Source: Pelobates cultripes
Taxonomy: Eukaryota > Chordata > Amphibia > Anura > Pelobatidae
Reading direction: 5' to 3'
DNA length: 64,000 bases
Assembly (NCBI GenBank): GCA_933207985.1
Contig: OW240918.1
Span: 23,472,538 to 23,536,537, forward strand
A program made the position numbers and the translations under genes. Shown in pieces: positions 1 through 11,407 of the stretch; within the stretch, counting starts at the first letter, position 1; each line of letters starts with the position of its first letter. Under the pieces are notes generated by a model. The model did no database searches. It was not told where the DNA came from and was given only the letters and a program-made list of their open reading frames with translations.

Positions 1-151
1 TATTTTATTTTTACAGACTGATTTTTAAACACGTTTATTGTAGTGTTAACTTACATTTGTGTGAATATTATCGCTGTCGAGTTCCATTACACATTTAGAC
101 ACACTAACAATAGTGAGGTCTTAGAAAAGAGGGAAGAAGGACAGATGGATT

Positions 152-226
152 TGGGCCCAAACATAGAAACATAGAATGTGAAGGTAGATAAGAACCATTT
201 GGCCAATCTAGCCTGCCCAATTAGTG
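152..226 (-). repeat. 3' tail of a LINE/SINE family (ATAGAAACATAGAATGTGA type)
   Basis: The stretch matches the ends of repeats at 3984-4058 and 11059-11110. In the longest copy it is the 3' tail of a non-LTR element read on the - strand. Confidence 0.6.
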
Positions 227-255
227 TCTGTGTATAAATAGTCAATGAGTTTGTT

Positions 256-1320
256 AGCTCTCAAATGGATGCACTGAGCTGGATAGATACTAAACCATGG
301 GTAGGAGAAAATAACTGTTAAAAGACCTGCATAACAAGGTAATGAAACTTTATAAAGATGGAAAATGATATAAACATATCCAAAGCCTTAAAAAATGCCA
401 GTCAGTACTGTTCAATTACTTATTAGGAAATGGAAAATCTGGGGATCTCTTGATACCAAGCCACGGTCAGGAAGAACAAGAAAGATTTCAGCCACAATTG
501 CCAGAAGAATTGTTTGGGATACAAAGAAAAATACACAGGTAAGCATAGGAGAAATACAGGCTACTCTGAAATACGGTGGTGTGGTTGTTTCAAGGAGCAC
601 AATACGACGATTCTTGAACAAAAATTAACTGCATGGTCGAGTTGCCAAAAAGAAGCCTTAACTACACCAATGTCACAAAAAAGCCAGGTTACATTATGCC
701 CGACAACACCTTGACATGCCTCACAGCTGGCACATTGTAATTTGGAGTGACAAGTCCAAAATAGAGCTTTATGGTCAAAACCATAAGCGCTGGGTTTGGA
801 GAGGGGTCAACAAGGCCTATAGTAAAATAAATACCAGCCGCACTTTGAAGCATGGTGGTGGCTCACTGATGTTTTGGGGGTGTGTGAGTTCTAAGAGCAC
901 GTGGAATCTTGTGAAAATTGATGGCAAGATGGATTCAGCATGTTATCAGAAAATACTAGCAGACAATTTGCATTCTTCTGCATGAAGGCTGCCCATGGGA
1001 CACTCTTGGACCTTCAGCATTACAATGACCCTAAGCACAAGGCTAAGTTGACCCTCCAGTGGTTACAGGAGAAAAAGGTGAAGGCTCTGGAGTGGCCATC
1101 ACAGTCTCCTGACCTTAAGATCATCAAAGCCACTCTGGGCAGATTTCAAACATGCGGTTCATGCAAGACGACCAAAGACTTTGCACGACCTGGAGGCATT
1201 TTGCCAAGATGAATGGGCAGCTATAGCACCTGCAACAATTTGGGGCCTCACAGATAACTATTACAAAAGAATGCACACTCCCATTGATGCCTAAGGGGGA
1301 AATACACAGTATTAAGGACT
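256..1320 (+). pseudogene. Decayed Tc1/mariner transposase
   Basis: A helix-turn-helix segment (395-628: STVQLLIRKWK, GRTRKIS motif, STIRRFL) is followed in other frames by WSDKSKIELYG (first catalytic Asp), LKHGGGSLMFWG and [10 protein letters not shown] (second Asp) up to about 1210. The last motif has become [11 protein letters not shown], so the catalytic Glu is gone. Several frameshifts and stops break the gene. The overall order is that of a DD34E Tc1 transposase. Confidence 0.82.
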
Positions 1321-2280
1321 AAGGGTATGCAGACTTTTTAACATTTAATTTGTTTCTTTGTTGCCATGTTTTGTTTTATGATTGTGCCATTCTGTTATAA
1401 CCTACAGTTGAATATGAATCCCATAAGAAATTAAAGAAATGTGTTTTCACTCATGTTTTCTTTAAAATGGTACACATATTATATATATTATATATATATA
1501 TATATTCTCCAAGGGTGTGCATACGTTTAAGAACAACTGTAAATGTGGAATACAGACAAGTGTACAAATAAAATATTTTTGTGTACAGATAGTTGTTTCT
1601 CTGTTGCACTCCTATAATTTTCCTAAACACATGCACAGCTTCTAATACCCCTGTTATGATTGTGTATAAAACCCAAAAGCTGAACCATAAAGGAGAATAT
1701 TTTAGATATGTTTGTTGTCCATCATTTGTTAGACCAACAATCTACGACCTGGTAGTTGTATAGGTATACCCCAATTTGCACTTCCAAACATAGACCTTTG
1801 AATATTCATCAAGGTCAATCTGGATTCTCTTATGCTTGCAGAACGCCATATATTTTTAACGCCATATTTTTATGGAAAATGGAAATAAAATCCATTGTTT
1901 TGTAAATATGGTAAGGAAGTAAAATTCCTCATTAGGACATCAGGGGCAAAGAATAGAGGCTATAGGGCGGTGAAGAATAACTTGTCTTTAAAAACTGCCT
2001 TTAAAAAAACAAAAACAAAAAAACTGTTAGACAAAAAACTGTTACTGCACCCATTGCCTCGTAGCATCATACGCAGCGCAATAATGCAGTGGTTATAGTA
2101 CTTAACGTATATTAATAAAACTCGATATATTGACCATTCACACAGGGTGATGCTTTATTTACATTTATTGTTGATGTGATATTTTGTTTAGAGATAGCTT
2201 TGAATTAAAAACATTGAATTAAAAAAGGTTGTTGATAATTTAGTAAGAGGGATTAATAAACAAATACAGTTATTTTCACA
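1321..2280. other. No gene seen; AT-rich intergenic DNA with a (TA)n run
   Basis: This stretch holds a (TA)n run near 1470-1504 and otherwise unclassified AT-rich sequence. It probably includes the right end of the decayed Tc1 element. I see no exon or RNA gene. Confidence 0.4.
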
Positions 2281-2408
2281 ATAATACAGAATATATATAT
2301 ATATTATTATTATTTTAATTATTTTTTTTTCTTTTATTATTATTATTATTTTTATTATTTTATTATTATTTATTTTTTTTATTATTATTATTATTATTAT
2401 TTTTTTAT
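2281..2408. repeat. (ATT)n microsatellite
   Basis: Imperfect runs of ATT and poly-T fill this stretch. Confidence 0.85.
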
Positions 2409-2639
2409 AAGAAAGGTGAGCAGCAAGTTAACCATTCCTGGACTCTGGCACTGACTCTAACACTGCTTGAGGCAGAGCATCACGGGACATGTAGTTTAGA
2501 GGTGCAGTGACGTCAGATACTGGCTGTTTGTGTTAACATTCACAAATTAGGAAATAAAGTATAAGTATAAGTCCCTGGCTGGAGACTGGTCACTGTGTCA
2601 CTGTATAACGTGTATTATTATCGATTTGATAGAAGCTCT

Positions 2640-2880
2640 AGGAATACCAGCAGGATGATGATGATTGGTCCGGCTGGCTGTCAGTCAGCTTTCATTTGAC
2701 CAATCAGATCTTCTCGTGATGGCTTCACTACCAACCCTTCCTTAGCGCCAATCAGCGGCGGCGTTACATGGGCGGGCGGGATGTCGCGGTCTCAGCCAAT
2801 CAGAGGAGAAGTGTCATCATTGAGCGACAGAGCGAACCTGAAAACAGAAGGACACGGCCGGTGGGTCTCTGCTACCCCCC
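2640..2880. promoter_or_regulatory. CCAAT-box cluster with GC-rich core (promoter-like)
   Basis: Four CCAAT/ATTGG boxes lie in about 145 bp: ATTGGTC (2665), ACCAATCAG (2700), GCCAATCAG (2748) and GCCAATCAG (2794). A GGGCGGGCGGG tract lies between the last two. Such spaced NF-Y sites are typical of real promoters, but no exon could be attached on either strand and a repeat array follows directly. It could instead be part of a repeat. Confidence 0.3.
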
Positions 2881-3029
2881 CCCCCCGGAGGCACAGAGCT
2901 GACAGTGAGAGAGAGGTACAGGGGAGACATAAAGAAAGAAAGAGAGAGAGAAAACAGAGAGAGACAGACAGTGAGAGAGGTACAGGGAAAACACAGAGAG
3001 AGGCAGGCAGGGGAGACAGAGAGATAGAT

Positions 3030-3304
3030 AGAGATAGGGATAGGGGTACAGGGCAAACAGAGAGACAGACAGACAGACAGACAGAGAGTGAGGCACAGGG
3101 CAAACAGAGAGACAGACAGAGAGTGAGGCACAGGGCAAACAGAGAGACAGACAGAGAGTGAGGCACAGGGCAAACAGAGAGACAGACAGAGAGTGAGGCA
3201 CAGGGCAGACTGAGAGACAGAGAGAGAGTGAGGCACAGGGCAGACTGAGAGACAGAGAGAGAGTGAGGCACAGGGCAGACTGAGAGACAGAGAGAGAGTG
3301 AGGC
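3030..3304. repeat. 35-bp minisatellite (GAGA/CAGA-rich), open at an assembly gap
   Basis: Consecutive units start with ACAGGGCA and end with GTGAGGC, 35 bp apart. Two subtypes are seen (AACAGAGAG first, then GACTGAGAG). The less regular 2920-3030 stretch is related. The array runs into the N block, so its real length is unknown. Confidence 0.9.
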
Positions 3305-3404
3305 NNNNNNNNNNNNNNNNNNNNNNNNNNNNNNNNNNNNNNNNNNNNNNNNNNNNNNNNNNNNNNNNNNNNNNNNNNNNNNNNNNNNNNNNNNNNNNNN
3401 NNNN
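3305..3404. other. Assembly gap (100 N)
   Basis: Exactly 100 N, usually a placeholder for unknown length. It directly abuts the minisatellite, which probably caused it. Confidence 0.98.
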
Positions 3405-3983
3405 TCCCACGGTATTAGGGAGTTATCTACCAAAAGGCTGAAAGACCTAAATTGGTCTTTCAGCCAAATTCACTAATACTAAGTAAGTTTTTCTTTCATC
3501 TCACCCCACTACTTGCCCGCTCAATTCTGTGCCATCTCACCTTGTAAGATCTGTCTCCTGTCTCCTGATCTCTCTCTTCTGGCATTGTCCCTGCTGACTT
3601 TAAACATGCAACTGTAGTACCTATACTGAAAAAAACACCTCTTGACCCGTCCTCCCCCTCTCACTATCGTCCCATATCTCTGCTCCCTTTTTCCTCAAAG
3701 CTTCTGGAATTAATTGTCTTTGCCCGTGTGTTTCACTTCCTCAATTCCAACTCTCTCCTTGACCCTCTTCAACTTGGCTTCCGACCTCTCCACTCTACTG
3801 AAACTGCTCTTATCAGAGTTACTAATGACCTAATCACAGATAAATCCAAAGGCCACTACTCCTTACTAATTCTTCTTGACCTCTCTGCTGACTGATCATG
3901 CTCTCCTTCTTTAAACTCTTTAATCACTCGGTTTCTGTGACTCTGTCCTCTCGTGGTTTTCCTCTTATCTCTACCAACGCTCA

Positions 3984-4058
3984 TAGAAACATAGAAATAG
4001 AATAGAATGTGACGGCAGATAAGAACCATTCGGCCCATTTAGTCTGCCCAATTTATTC
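3984..4058 (-). repeat. LINE/SINE 3' tail inserted in the L2-like element
   Basis: Same family as 152-226 and 11059-11407. It interrupts the reverse transcriptase reading between the DLSAD motif and the YADD block. Confidence 0.6.
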
Positions 4059-4512
4059 AGTTTCTCCTTTTCTAATGATACCTGCTCCCTTCGTGCTGTC
4101 TCGGTTGGAGTCCCCAAAGGCTCTGTCCTTGGTCCCTTTCGATTTTCTCTTTATACTGCCTCTCTTGGCAAACTTATTACCTCTTTTGGATTCCACTACC
4201 ACCTGTATGCTGATGACACCCAGATATATCTCTCCTTACCAGACCTCTCTCCTGCTGTCCTGCAACGTGTCTTCCATCTCTGACTGGATGTCATGCTTTA
4301 AGAAACTTAATCTCTCTAAAACTGAGCTCCTTGTCTTTCCTCCTCTCAATTCTGATCCTCCTCTTTCGCTCTCCCTTCAAGTTAGTGGTATCCACATTAG
4401 TCCATCCTTGCAAGCGCGCTGTCTTGGTGTCATACTTGACTCTGGCCTCACCTTTGAGCCTCACATCCAGTATGTTGTCAAATCCTGTAGATTCCATCTT
4501 AAAAACATAGCC

Positions 4513-5372
4513 TGCGGGGTGTGGCCTGCGCAGCATGGTGGATGGACGTGGCCTGAATGAGCTCCGGGACAAAGCAGAGAATACGTCGTATCTCTGAACT
4601 CCAAAACGCCTGAGACAAGCAACAGACTAGCCGTACCTGCTACCAGGGCCAAGCGGGGTACCGTGGATCAGTACCATAACGAGCCCGATGTCGGATTCCG
4701 GAGAGACAACCAGGAGGCCTAGTGAGAGCGCTGGGCAGGAGACGCGGACAATCTCCCGAACCCACGTGGAGCTGGCACTTCAGAGACCTCACAGAGCCCC
4801 GTGTCCCTCCCCTTTAGGCTGGTGGAGGTTATCCCGGCCCACCACTGAGCTCCCCAACACTCATACTTAGTTCCAGTAGTCTCTCTCTTTAAATTCGCCC
4901 AACATGTTGATCCAATCTATTATCCAGATCGATAATGCTACACGATACCACCCTGCAATTATAAGCCCCCCACATGCCCTTCAGTCTACCTGTTTTCATT
5001 GATCTTATCTGACTTCCCCTTACCTGTATGCAGTGCAATGGCAGGATAGGGAGCGGGGACCCAGTGGTATTTCCTCTTGACCACCTAGCTTGTTAACCAA
5101 AACCAAAATTGTATGTGTTTGCCAGCTTTTTCCTATTGTAAAACCTAGCATATAACTTCATACACATACAAGTCTTCTGAACGGCACTTATGGTCAGTTT
5201 GAATCAATTGTCCTGTTATATGTTTTTCTAGATCTAGACAATATTGTTACTCATTCTTGTTACCTTTTCTACCACAAAAAAAAAACAAAGTGAAGCATAT
5301 CTTGTCTTTTAACATGTACAACATCTGTCATATCATTCATCAGTATTGCCTTGTGTAATTAACTCAGCAAAA
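4513..5372 (+). mobile_element. Non-LTR retroelement inserted in the L2-like element, with 12-bp target duplication
   Basis: AAAAACATAGCC occurs at 4501-4512 and again at 5373-5384, and the L2 reading frame (KNIARIRP) resumes after the second copy. The insert ends in an A-run. Its start (GGCCTGCGCAGCATGGTGG) is GC-rich like an L1 5' end, and no ORF2 is present, so it looks like an internally deleted or non-autonomous L1-type copy. Confidence 0.7.
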
Positions 5373-6362
5373 AAAAACATAGCCCGCATCCGCCCCTTAA
5401 TTACGCAAGATGCTACCAAGGAGCTTGTCCATGCTCTAGTAATTTCCTGCATGGATTATTGTAACCCTCTCCTAACTGGTCTTCCCAAAAGTCGCATTGC
5501 CCATATACAGTCTGTAATGAATGCTGCCGCCAGACTAATTTTCCTCTCTAGTCCTCTCACACCTCACCCCTCTGTCAGTCCTTACATTGGCTTCCTGTAT
5601 CCTATAAGAGTCAATTCAAAGTGCTAACCCATACCTATAAAGCACTGAACAATTCTTGCCCCTCTTGAATCTCATCACAGATCCATAGGTATGCCCCTTC
5701 TCGGTCTCTCCGCGCTGCCCATGACCTTCTCCTGTCCGCTGCTCGCACCCGTAGGGCCAACTCACGCTCGTAGGACTTCTCGCGGGCGGCTCCCTTCCTA
5801 TGGAATAGGCTGCCTAGGGTCATCAGACTCTCCCCTAGTCTTCAATCATTTAAAAAGTGCCTTAAAATCCATCTCTTTAGGAAAGCTTATGGCCTCCCAG
5901 ACTAACCTTTACCTTACATGTCTATCTCTTGCTCTCTCCTAAAGGGCAGCACTCTACTCTCTCCTCCAGCTCTGCTTCTTCACTTCTCTCGTTTGAGCAG
6001 GGTCCTCTTCAACATATCGTTCCTGTAAGTTTTCTTGTAATTGTCCTATTTATAGTTAAATCTCATAATATTTTAAAGTGCTACGTAATCTGTCGGCGCT
6101 TTATAAATGGCGATAATAATAATAATAATAGCATGTCTCCTGTCCTAGTAGGGAAAAAAAATTACCTTCAGTCTCTTATACTCTTCTTTCAACTTATCCA
6201 TTTTATCCATCTTATCCATGTCATCCATGCTTGAATCCAACCCAGTGGCAAACTGAGGAGACAATAAACCAAGAAATTGTAAAAATAAAATGAAAAGAAA
6301 TTAAAATGTCCAACTTGAATAAAATATTTTTTTCAAACTTATCTATTTTAGCCTAACTCAGA

Positions 6363-7352
6363 GCTGGCCTTAGGCTATTTGGCTTCTTGTGAGAATAATA
6401 CATCCCAATCGCCAGTGGTGTCCCATTCCTGTGATATATGCTTGACAACTTTAAATACTAATTTTTATTAGCCTGTCTCAGGAGGAGAATTGGAGAAATA
6501 CACTTTTCTCCAACTTGCATCTTATAACCTGTGTACCCGCTGGCCATCTGGCAGCAGCTTTTTTCACTCTGCCTTCCTACTGCCTCTGTGCCCGCACACC
6601 GGCTCTCTGTTCAACCCACTGGCAGGGCCGTCTTTAGCGCGGGGCAAATGGGGCAGCTGCCCCGGGCCCAGTTGCTCCTGGGGGGGCCCCAGAGCAGCTG
6701 CCCCGTGGGCCCCGCGATTTCAGCAGCCCCCATGTACCCGGTGGCCGGCGGTGCAGCAGCACTGGCCCGCCAACTAAGGAGGCACCCGGGTGGCCCATGC
6801 ACTAAGGGCCACCCTGTGGGCATGTGGCAGAAGGGGCCCGCGGGGAGGCTGCTCTGGGCTGGCCTTAGGCTGCTCTGGGCTGGCCTTAGGCTATTTGGCT
6901 TCTTGTGAGAATAATACATCCCAATCGCCAGTGGTGTCCCATTCCTGTGATATATGCTTGACAACTTTAAATACTAATTTTTATTAGCCTGTCTCAGGAG
7001 GAGAATTGGAGAAATACACTTTTCTCCAACTTGCATCTTATACCCTGTGTACCCGCTGGCCATCTGGCAGCAGCCTTTTTCACTCTGCCTTCCTACTGCC
7101 TCTGTGCCCGCACACCGGCTCTCTGTTCAACCCACTGGCAGGGCCGTCTTTAGCGCGGGGCAAACGGGGCAGCTGCCCCGGGCCCAGTTGCTCCTGGGGG
7201 GGCCCCAGAGCAGCTGCCCCGTGGGCCCCACGATTTCAGCAGCCCCCATGTACCCGGCGGCCGGCGGTGCAGCAGCACTGGCCCGCCAACTAAGGAGGCC
7301 CCCGGGTGGCCCATGCACTAAGGGCCACCCTGTGGGCATGTGGCAGAAGGGG
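6363..7352 (+). repeat. 516-bp direct tandem duplication
   Basis: Landmarks recur exactly 516 bp apart, for example CATCCCAATCGCCAGTGG at 6401 and 6917. The unit includes a stretch of flanking DNA and the first about 210 bp of the hAT element. The second unit continues into the complete hAT element, so the duplication happened after the hAT insertion. Single-base differences show it is not brand new. Confidence 0.9.
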
Positions 7353-8545
7353 CCCGGTCGGGCGCTGTGACGCTTAAACAGCGCGACCGGGCCCCTTCCT
7401 GTACCGGCTGGGAGGAAGTGAGTACAGCATGTCACTTCCTCCCACCGGAGATAGCCGCGCGGGAGGAGGAAGGCAGGGAGGAGGGGAGTTCCAGAGAAGA
7501 ACTCCCATCTGCCTCAGCCTGCCACTAGACCCCAGGGAAACCACCCTCCATAAAAAGGTAAGAACCTGGAGGGTGGCTAAATGTATGTCAGTATGTGTGT
7601 GTGTTAGTATGTCTGTGTGTGTGTTTTAGTATGTCTGTGTGTGTGTGTTAGTGTGCCTGTGTGTGTTAGTATGTCTGTGTTTGTGTGTTAGTATGTCTGT
7701 GTGTGTGTGTTAGTATGTCTGTGTTTGTGTGTTAGTATGTCTGTGTGTGTTAGTATGTCTGTATGTGTGTGTGTTAGTATGTCTGTGTGTGTGTTTTAGT
7801 ATGTGTGTGTGTTAGTATGTCTGTGTCTGTATGTGTGTGTGTCAGTGTGTTAGTATGTGTTTGTGTGTTAGTATGTGTGTGTGTTAGTATGTCTGTGTGT
7901 GTCTATGACAGACCTACTGACATACACACACAGACACACTGACACACACACACAGAGACATACTGACACATACACACACACAGACATACACAAACACTGA
8001 CATACACACACACATACTGACATACACACACAGACATATACACACACAAACATACTGACATACACACACAGACATACTAACACACACAGACATGCTGACA
8101 TACACAGACATACTGACATACACACACAGACATACTAACACACCACACAGACATACTGTGTGTATGTCTGTGTGTTTGTATGTCAGTATGTCTGTGTGTG
8201 TATGTCAGTATGTCTCACTGTGTTCCAGTGTGTGTGTGTGTGTATGTCAGTATGTCTGTGTATGTCAATACGCCTGTAAGTGTATGTGTCTGTGTGTGTC
8301 TGTGTCAATATATCTGTCAGTGTATGTGTCTGTGAGTATGTATGTGTCTGTGTGTGTATCAGTATGTCTGAATGTGTGTCAATGTTTGGCAGTATATATT
8401 TTTGTGTCAGTGTGTGTATGTGTCAGTATGTCTGTCAGTGTGATTGCGGGTTGGGCGTAATGGGGAGGGAGGGTGCAGTGACAGGGCCCAGGGGGCCCAA
8501 GAAAAGGCTTTGCCGGGGGTCCTATTCATATTATAGACGGCCCTG
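7139..8545. mobile_element. Non-autonomous hAT-type transposon carrying satellite DNA
   Basis: The ends are CAGGGCCGTCTTTA and (reverse complement) CAGGGCCGTCTATA. They are flanked by the identical 8-bp duplication CCCACTGG at 7131-7138 and 8546-8553, as expected for hAT. No transposase is encoded. The inside is a GC-rich 300 bp and then (TG)n-type minisatellite. Confidence 0.9.
7560..8440. repeat. TG-rich minisatellite that switches strand twice
   Basis: 7575-7905 is built of GTGTGTTAGTATGTCTGTG-like units. 7915-8155 is the complementary form (ACATACTGACATACACAC), and 8155-8440 returns to the TG form. The first two blocks can fold into a hairpin several hundred bases long. Confidence 0.85.
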
Positions 8546-8553
8546 CCCACTGG

Positions 8554-9540
8554 AGGCCTTTTAAAAAACATTTCTTCCCACAGCTGTCCATTCTCCTCTC
8601 CACATCTGGACATATGACCAATGTGTGACATCTCTGTGTAGTAGTCGCAAAACTAATGTAGAGAGGGCACTGGAGAAGGCAAAAGGTAGATCCTCAACTG
8701 TTGTGCCACTCCCATGGTGCTTTGCTAGCTAAAAGGATCTATGATTTGCCCATCTTTGCAGAGTTGTATTTGTGAGCAGTGTTTGTGTTTGAATGCAGGC
8801 ATGTTTTTATGGAGTATCGGTTTGTGAAATATGGAAGTGTATTTGTGTGTAGTGTTGCCATTTGAATGTAATTGTTTGTACTGTTGTCGTTTGAATGCAG
8901 GAATGTGTTTGTATGTAGTCTTGCCATTTGAATGAAATGGTTTACTTGTGTTTAGTGTTGGCATTTGAATGCTGGGATGTATGAGCATATACACTCACAT
9001 ATTTACACATACTTACTCAGATGCACATAAACACTGGCACACATAAATGCACACAAAGATAGGCACATACACACACTGAGACTCTCCGCTCCTCCTGCCG
9101 GTCACCAGGAGCCAAGATATTGCACCCTTCGACCGGTGTGCTGTAAGGTGGCCACCTGTGCTTCCTTATAGTGGCTCCAGTCCTGAGTGAATATAGGGTT
9201 TTATGTAGTGGATGCAGTATGTGCAGTGTCTGTGTTGAGCATATAGTGTGTGGTGGGTGTAGTGTCTGTGTACTGTATGTAGTGGATGCAGTGTCTGTGT
9301 ACAGTGTGTAGTCTGTGTAATGGGTGTAGAGTCTGTGTACTGTATGTAGTCTATGTAATGGGTGCAGTGTCTGTGAAGTGCATGTAATGGGTGCAGTGCC
9401 TGTGTAGTTGGTGTAGTGTGCGTGGTGGGTGCAGTGTCTGTGTTTATGTTGTACGTGTTTGTGGGGTAGGATAGGGGCTGTAAAGGGGTGAGCAGATTTT
9501 TAAAATGTATAATTTAGTTTCGTTTACTCCATCCTCCCTG
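8554..9540. repeat. Degenerate minisatellites; no gene seen
   Basis: 8750-8985 repeats a unit of roughly 45-50 bp around TTGCCATTTGAATG. A related block lies at 13478-13575. 9190-9460 repeats GTAGTGTCTGTGTA-like units. No coding or RNA gene is evident. Confidence 0.55.
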
Positions 9541-10653
9541 ACTCTTAGCTTTGGTCAGGAATGGGGGACACTAGATTCCCTAGTGGTCTGGTGGCAAGCA
9601 TACTTTTCTAATTTGTAGCTATTAGAGTCTAATCTTTCAGCAGCAGGCTCTTCTCCTTTCGAGAGCCCTGAGAGCGTGACTACGTGTTGCTATGGCAATG
9701 CTCCATGCAGCACGCAATGTAGAATGCCGCCCCTGTTAAAGTGCTGCCTGGAGCCATGGCCTATGCACGGGCAGGTCTCCTCCTCCTTTGTCTGCCTCCT
9801 TTCATCCATCCCCATGTTAGTCTCTGTGATCTGCTATATTTCCTCCCAGCACTGCCAAGTTGACAGAAGTTCGAACCCGATGTTAAAGGACTGCGACGGC
9901 CGACTGTGTCCCTGACCAGATATAACCATTGGGTGACCTTAAGTGTCATGACCACTCGATGGGCCCCTCATCTTGTGGTCCCCAGTGCAGCTGCACCAAT
10001 TCACCACGAGTTCTCCTGCCTTTTATTGCAATCTGTGTCAGCTGCCTGGTGCAACTGTTGCAATGGCACCCTATGCTGTGCACACCTCGCATACCCCAAA
10101 AGCTGGCCATGGACTAAATGTACTTTGTATTACCAGCGTACATCATTGTTTACTTATACACAGCCTATTTGGTTGTTTTTATCCAAAGATTAAACAATGT
10201 AATCTAGATAGTGTTAGATTATTTTACCAGTGATCAGTCCAAAGGTTTGACATTTTTTAGAGAATAAAAACAGGGTACCATATATATAGGACAAGCAGCC
10301 AGCACATGGCAGGATTCTGGTTAAAGCATTACATTTTTCTCCAAATATTAAAAATAAAAAATGGCAAAAAATCTTTACAACTGCTTTACAAGAGCTCTGC
10401 ATTTAAAAAAAATAAAATAATATTTTGAATCTGTGTGGCCTGATTAGATTCAATCACGTTACCTACCAATCTATCTATCTGAGATGGGAGGAGAGACAAG
10501 TAAGACAGACATGAGGCTAACATATTGTGTAACATTGTAAAACAGGCAGTTACAAGACAGATCCCAAGACAGAACAAAAATAACAAACAAGAGAAAATAA
10601 TGCAATGGGAGACAAATCCAAGGATAAGATAAAGTGTGATACAAAGATCTTAC
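9541..10653. other. No gene recognised
   Basis: Short open frames here show no family features. The sequence reads as old repeat and intron DNA. If the minus-strand exon at 10654-10713 is real, this would be its downstream intron. Confidence 0.3.
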
Positions 10654-10713
10654 CTCAGTCTGCTTTAGATCTAAATTCCATTCTATGTCCATATTGTTTT
10701 AAGTTGGGTCTGC
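10654..10713 (-). CDS. Candidate first coding exon of an unidentified minus-strand gene
   Basis: On the - strand a TGTTTCAG acceptor (10720-10714) is followed by 21 nt, an ATG at 10692 with A at -3 and G at +4, and 13 codons (MDIEWNLDLKQTE). These end in CTGAG|GTAAGA, a consensus donor, phase 0. I do not recognise the peptide. Further exons would lie below 10.6 kb or beyond the window start; none could be found. In mammals a macrodomain-PARP locus (PARP9/DTX3L) has a divergent interferon-driven promoter, which makes this layout suggestive but not proof. Confidence 0.35.
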
Positions 10714-10883
10714 CTGAAACAGACACACATGTATTAATATAGCTACAAATCTATTTCACTAAAAATGCTATTTGTGGATAAAAAGAATCAAGAACTAGAA
10801 TGTGGGGAAATATAAAACCTTATTTCCTGAAACAGCTCCTCCTTCCTGACTGCACTGGAGTAAATGAAACTTAAAGCTTAATA

Positions 10884-10896
10884 CTTTCACTTTCTG
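10884..10896 (-). promoter_or_regulatory. IRF/ISRE-like element facing the minus strand
   Basis: On the - strand it reads CAGAAAGTGAAAG, the same IRF core as at 13743. It lies about 170 bp upstream of the candidate minus-strand coding exon at 10654-10713, mirroring the layout on the + side. Confidence 0.42.
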
Positions 10897-11058
10897 TTTG
10901 TTCCGTGTGACTTGTAAATATTAACAGAACCAGCATGTCTCGTTTTAAAGGTGGGATATAAATCAGACTACCAACATGTGGGTAAACTAAAACATCTACA
11001 GATCATAGTGTAACATTATATACATTACAATATAGCATGCAAAGGGGTCTATTCAATA

Positions 11059-11407
11059 GAAACATAGAATGTGACGGCAGATAAGAACCATTCGGCCCAT
11101 CTAGTCTGCCCACTTTTCTAAATACTTTCATTAGTCCCTAGTCTTATCTTATAGTTAGGATAGCCTTATGCCTATCCCATGCATGCTTAAACTCCTTTAC
11201 TGTGTTAACCTCTACCACTTTAGCTGGAAGGCTATTCCATGCATCCACTACCCTCTCAGTAAAGTAATACTTCCTGATATTATTTTTAAACCTTTGCCCC
11301 TCTAATTTAAGACCACGTCCTCTTGTTGTGGTAGTTTTTCTTCTTTTAACTATAGTCTCCTCCTTTACGGTGTTGATTCCCTTTATGTATTTAAATGTTT
11401 CTATCAT
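11059..11407 (-). mobile_element. 3' end of a non-LTR retrotransposon reverse transcriptase ORF
   Basis: Read on the - strand, 11407-11144 encodes RRKTTTTRGRGLKLEGQR, YYFTERVVDAWNSLPAKVV and TVKEFKHAWDRH. This FSxRVVxxWNSLP pattern is the C-terminal end of CR1/jockey-type reverse transcriptases. It is followed by the 3' tail also seen at 152 and 3984. 5'-truncated. Confidence 0.8.

Larger units (their letters stand above)
3480..6135 (+). mobile_element. L2-like non-LTR retrotransposon (decayed, interrupted)
   Basis: Reverse transcriptase pieces read in order on the + strand: [11 protein letters not shown] and [19 protein letters not shown] (3660-3810), [10 protein letters not shown] (3866-3895), GSVLGP then [13 protein letters not shown] (4110-4235), then after an insertion NIARIRPLITQDATKELVHA, MDYCNPLLTGLP and NAAARLI (5376-5545). 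The tail GGCGCTTTATAAATGGCGATAATAATAAT (6094-6130) is the usual L2-type 3' end. Frameshifts and stops make it non-functional. A short LINE/SINE tail (3984-4058) and a second retroelement (4513-5372) sit inside it. Confidence 0.85.

Noticed and set aside
2781..3433. Open frames of Ser/Leu/Cys- or Arg/Glu-rich protein on both strands
   Set aside because: They are translations of the 35-bp minisatellite and of the N run; no coding signal beyond the repeat.
6490..7370. Paired open frames of about 95-125 codons that look like a duplicated gene
   Set aside because: They coincide with the 516-bp tandem duplication and hAT end, and their translation is Pro/Gly/Ala-rich without domain features.
7868..8564. 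Cys/Val/Ser-rich open frames
   Set aside because: Translations of TG/CA-rich satellite DNA in the hAT element.
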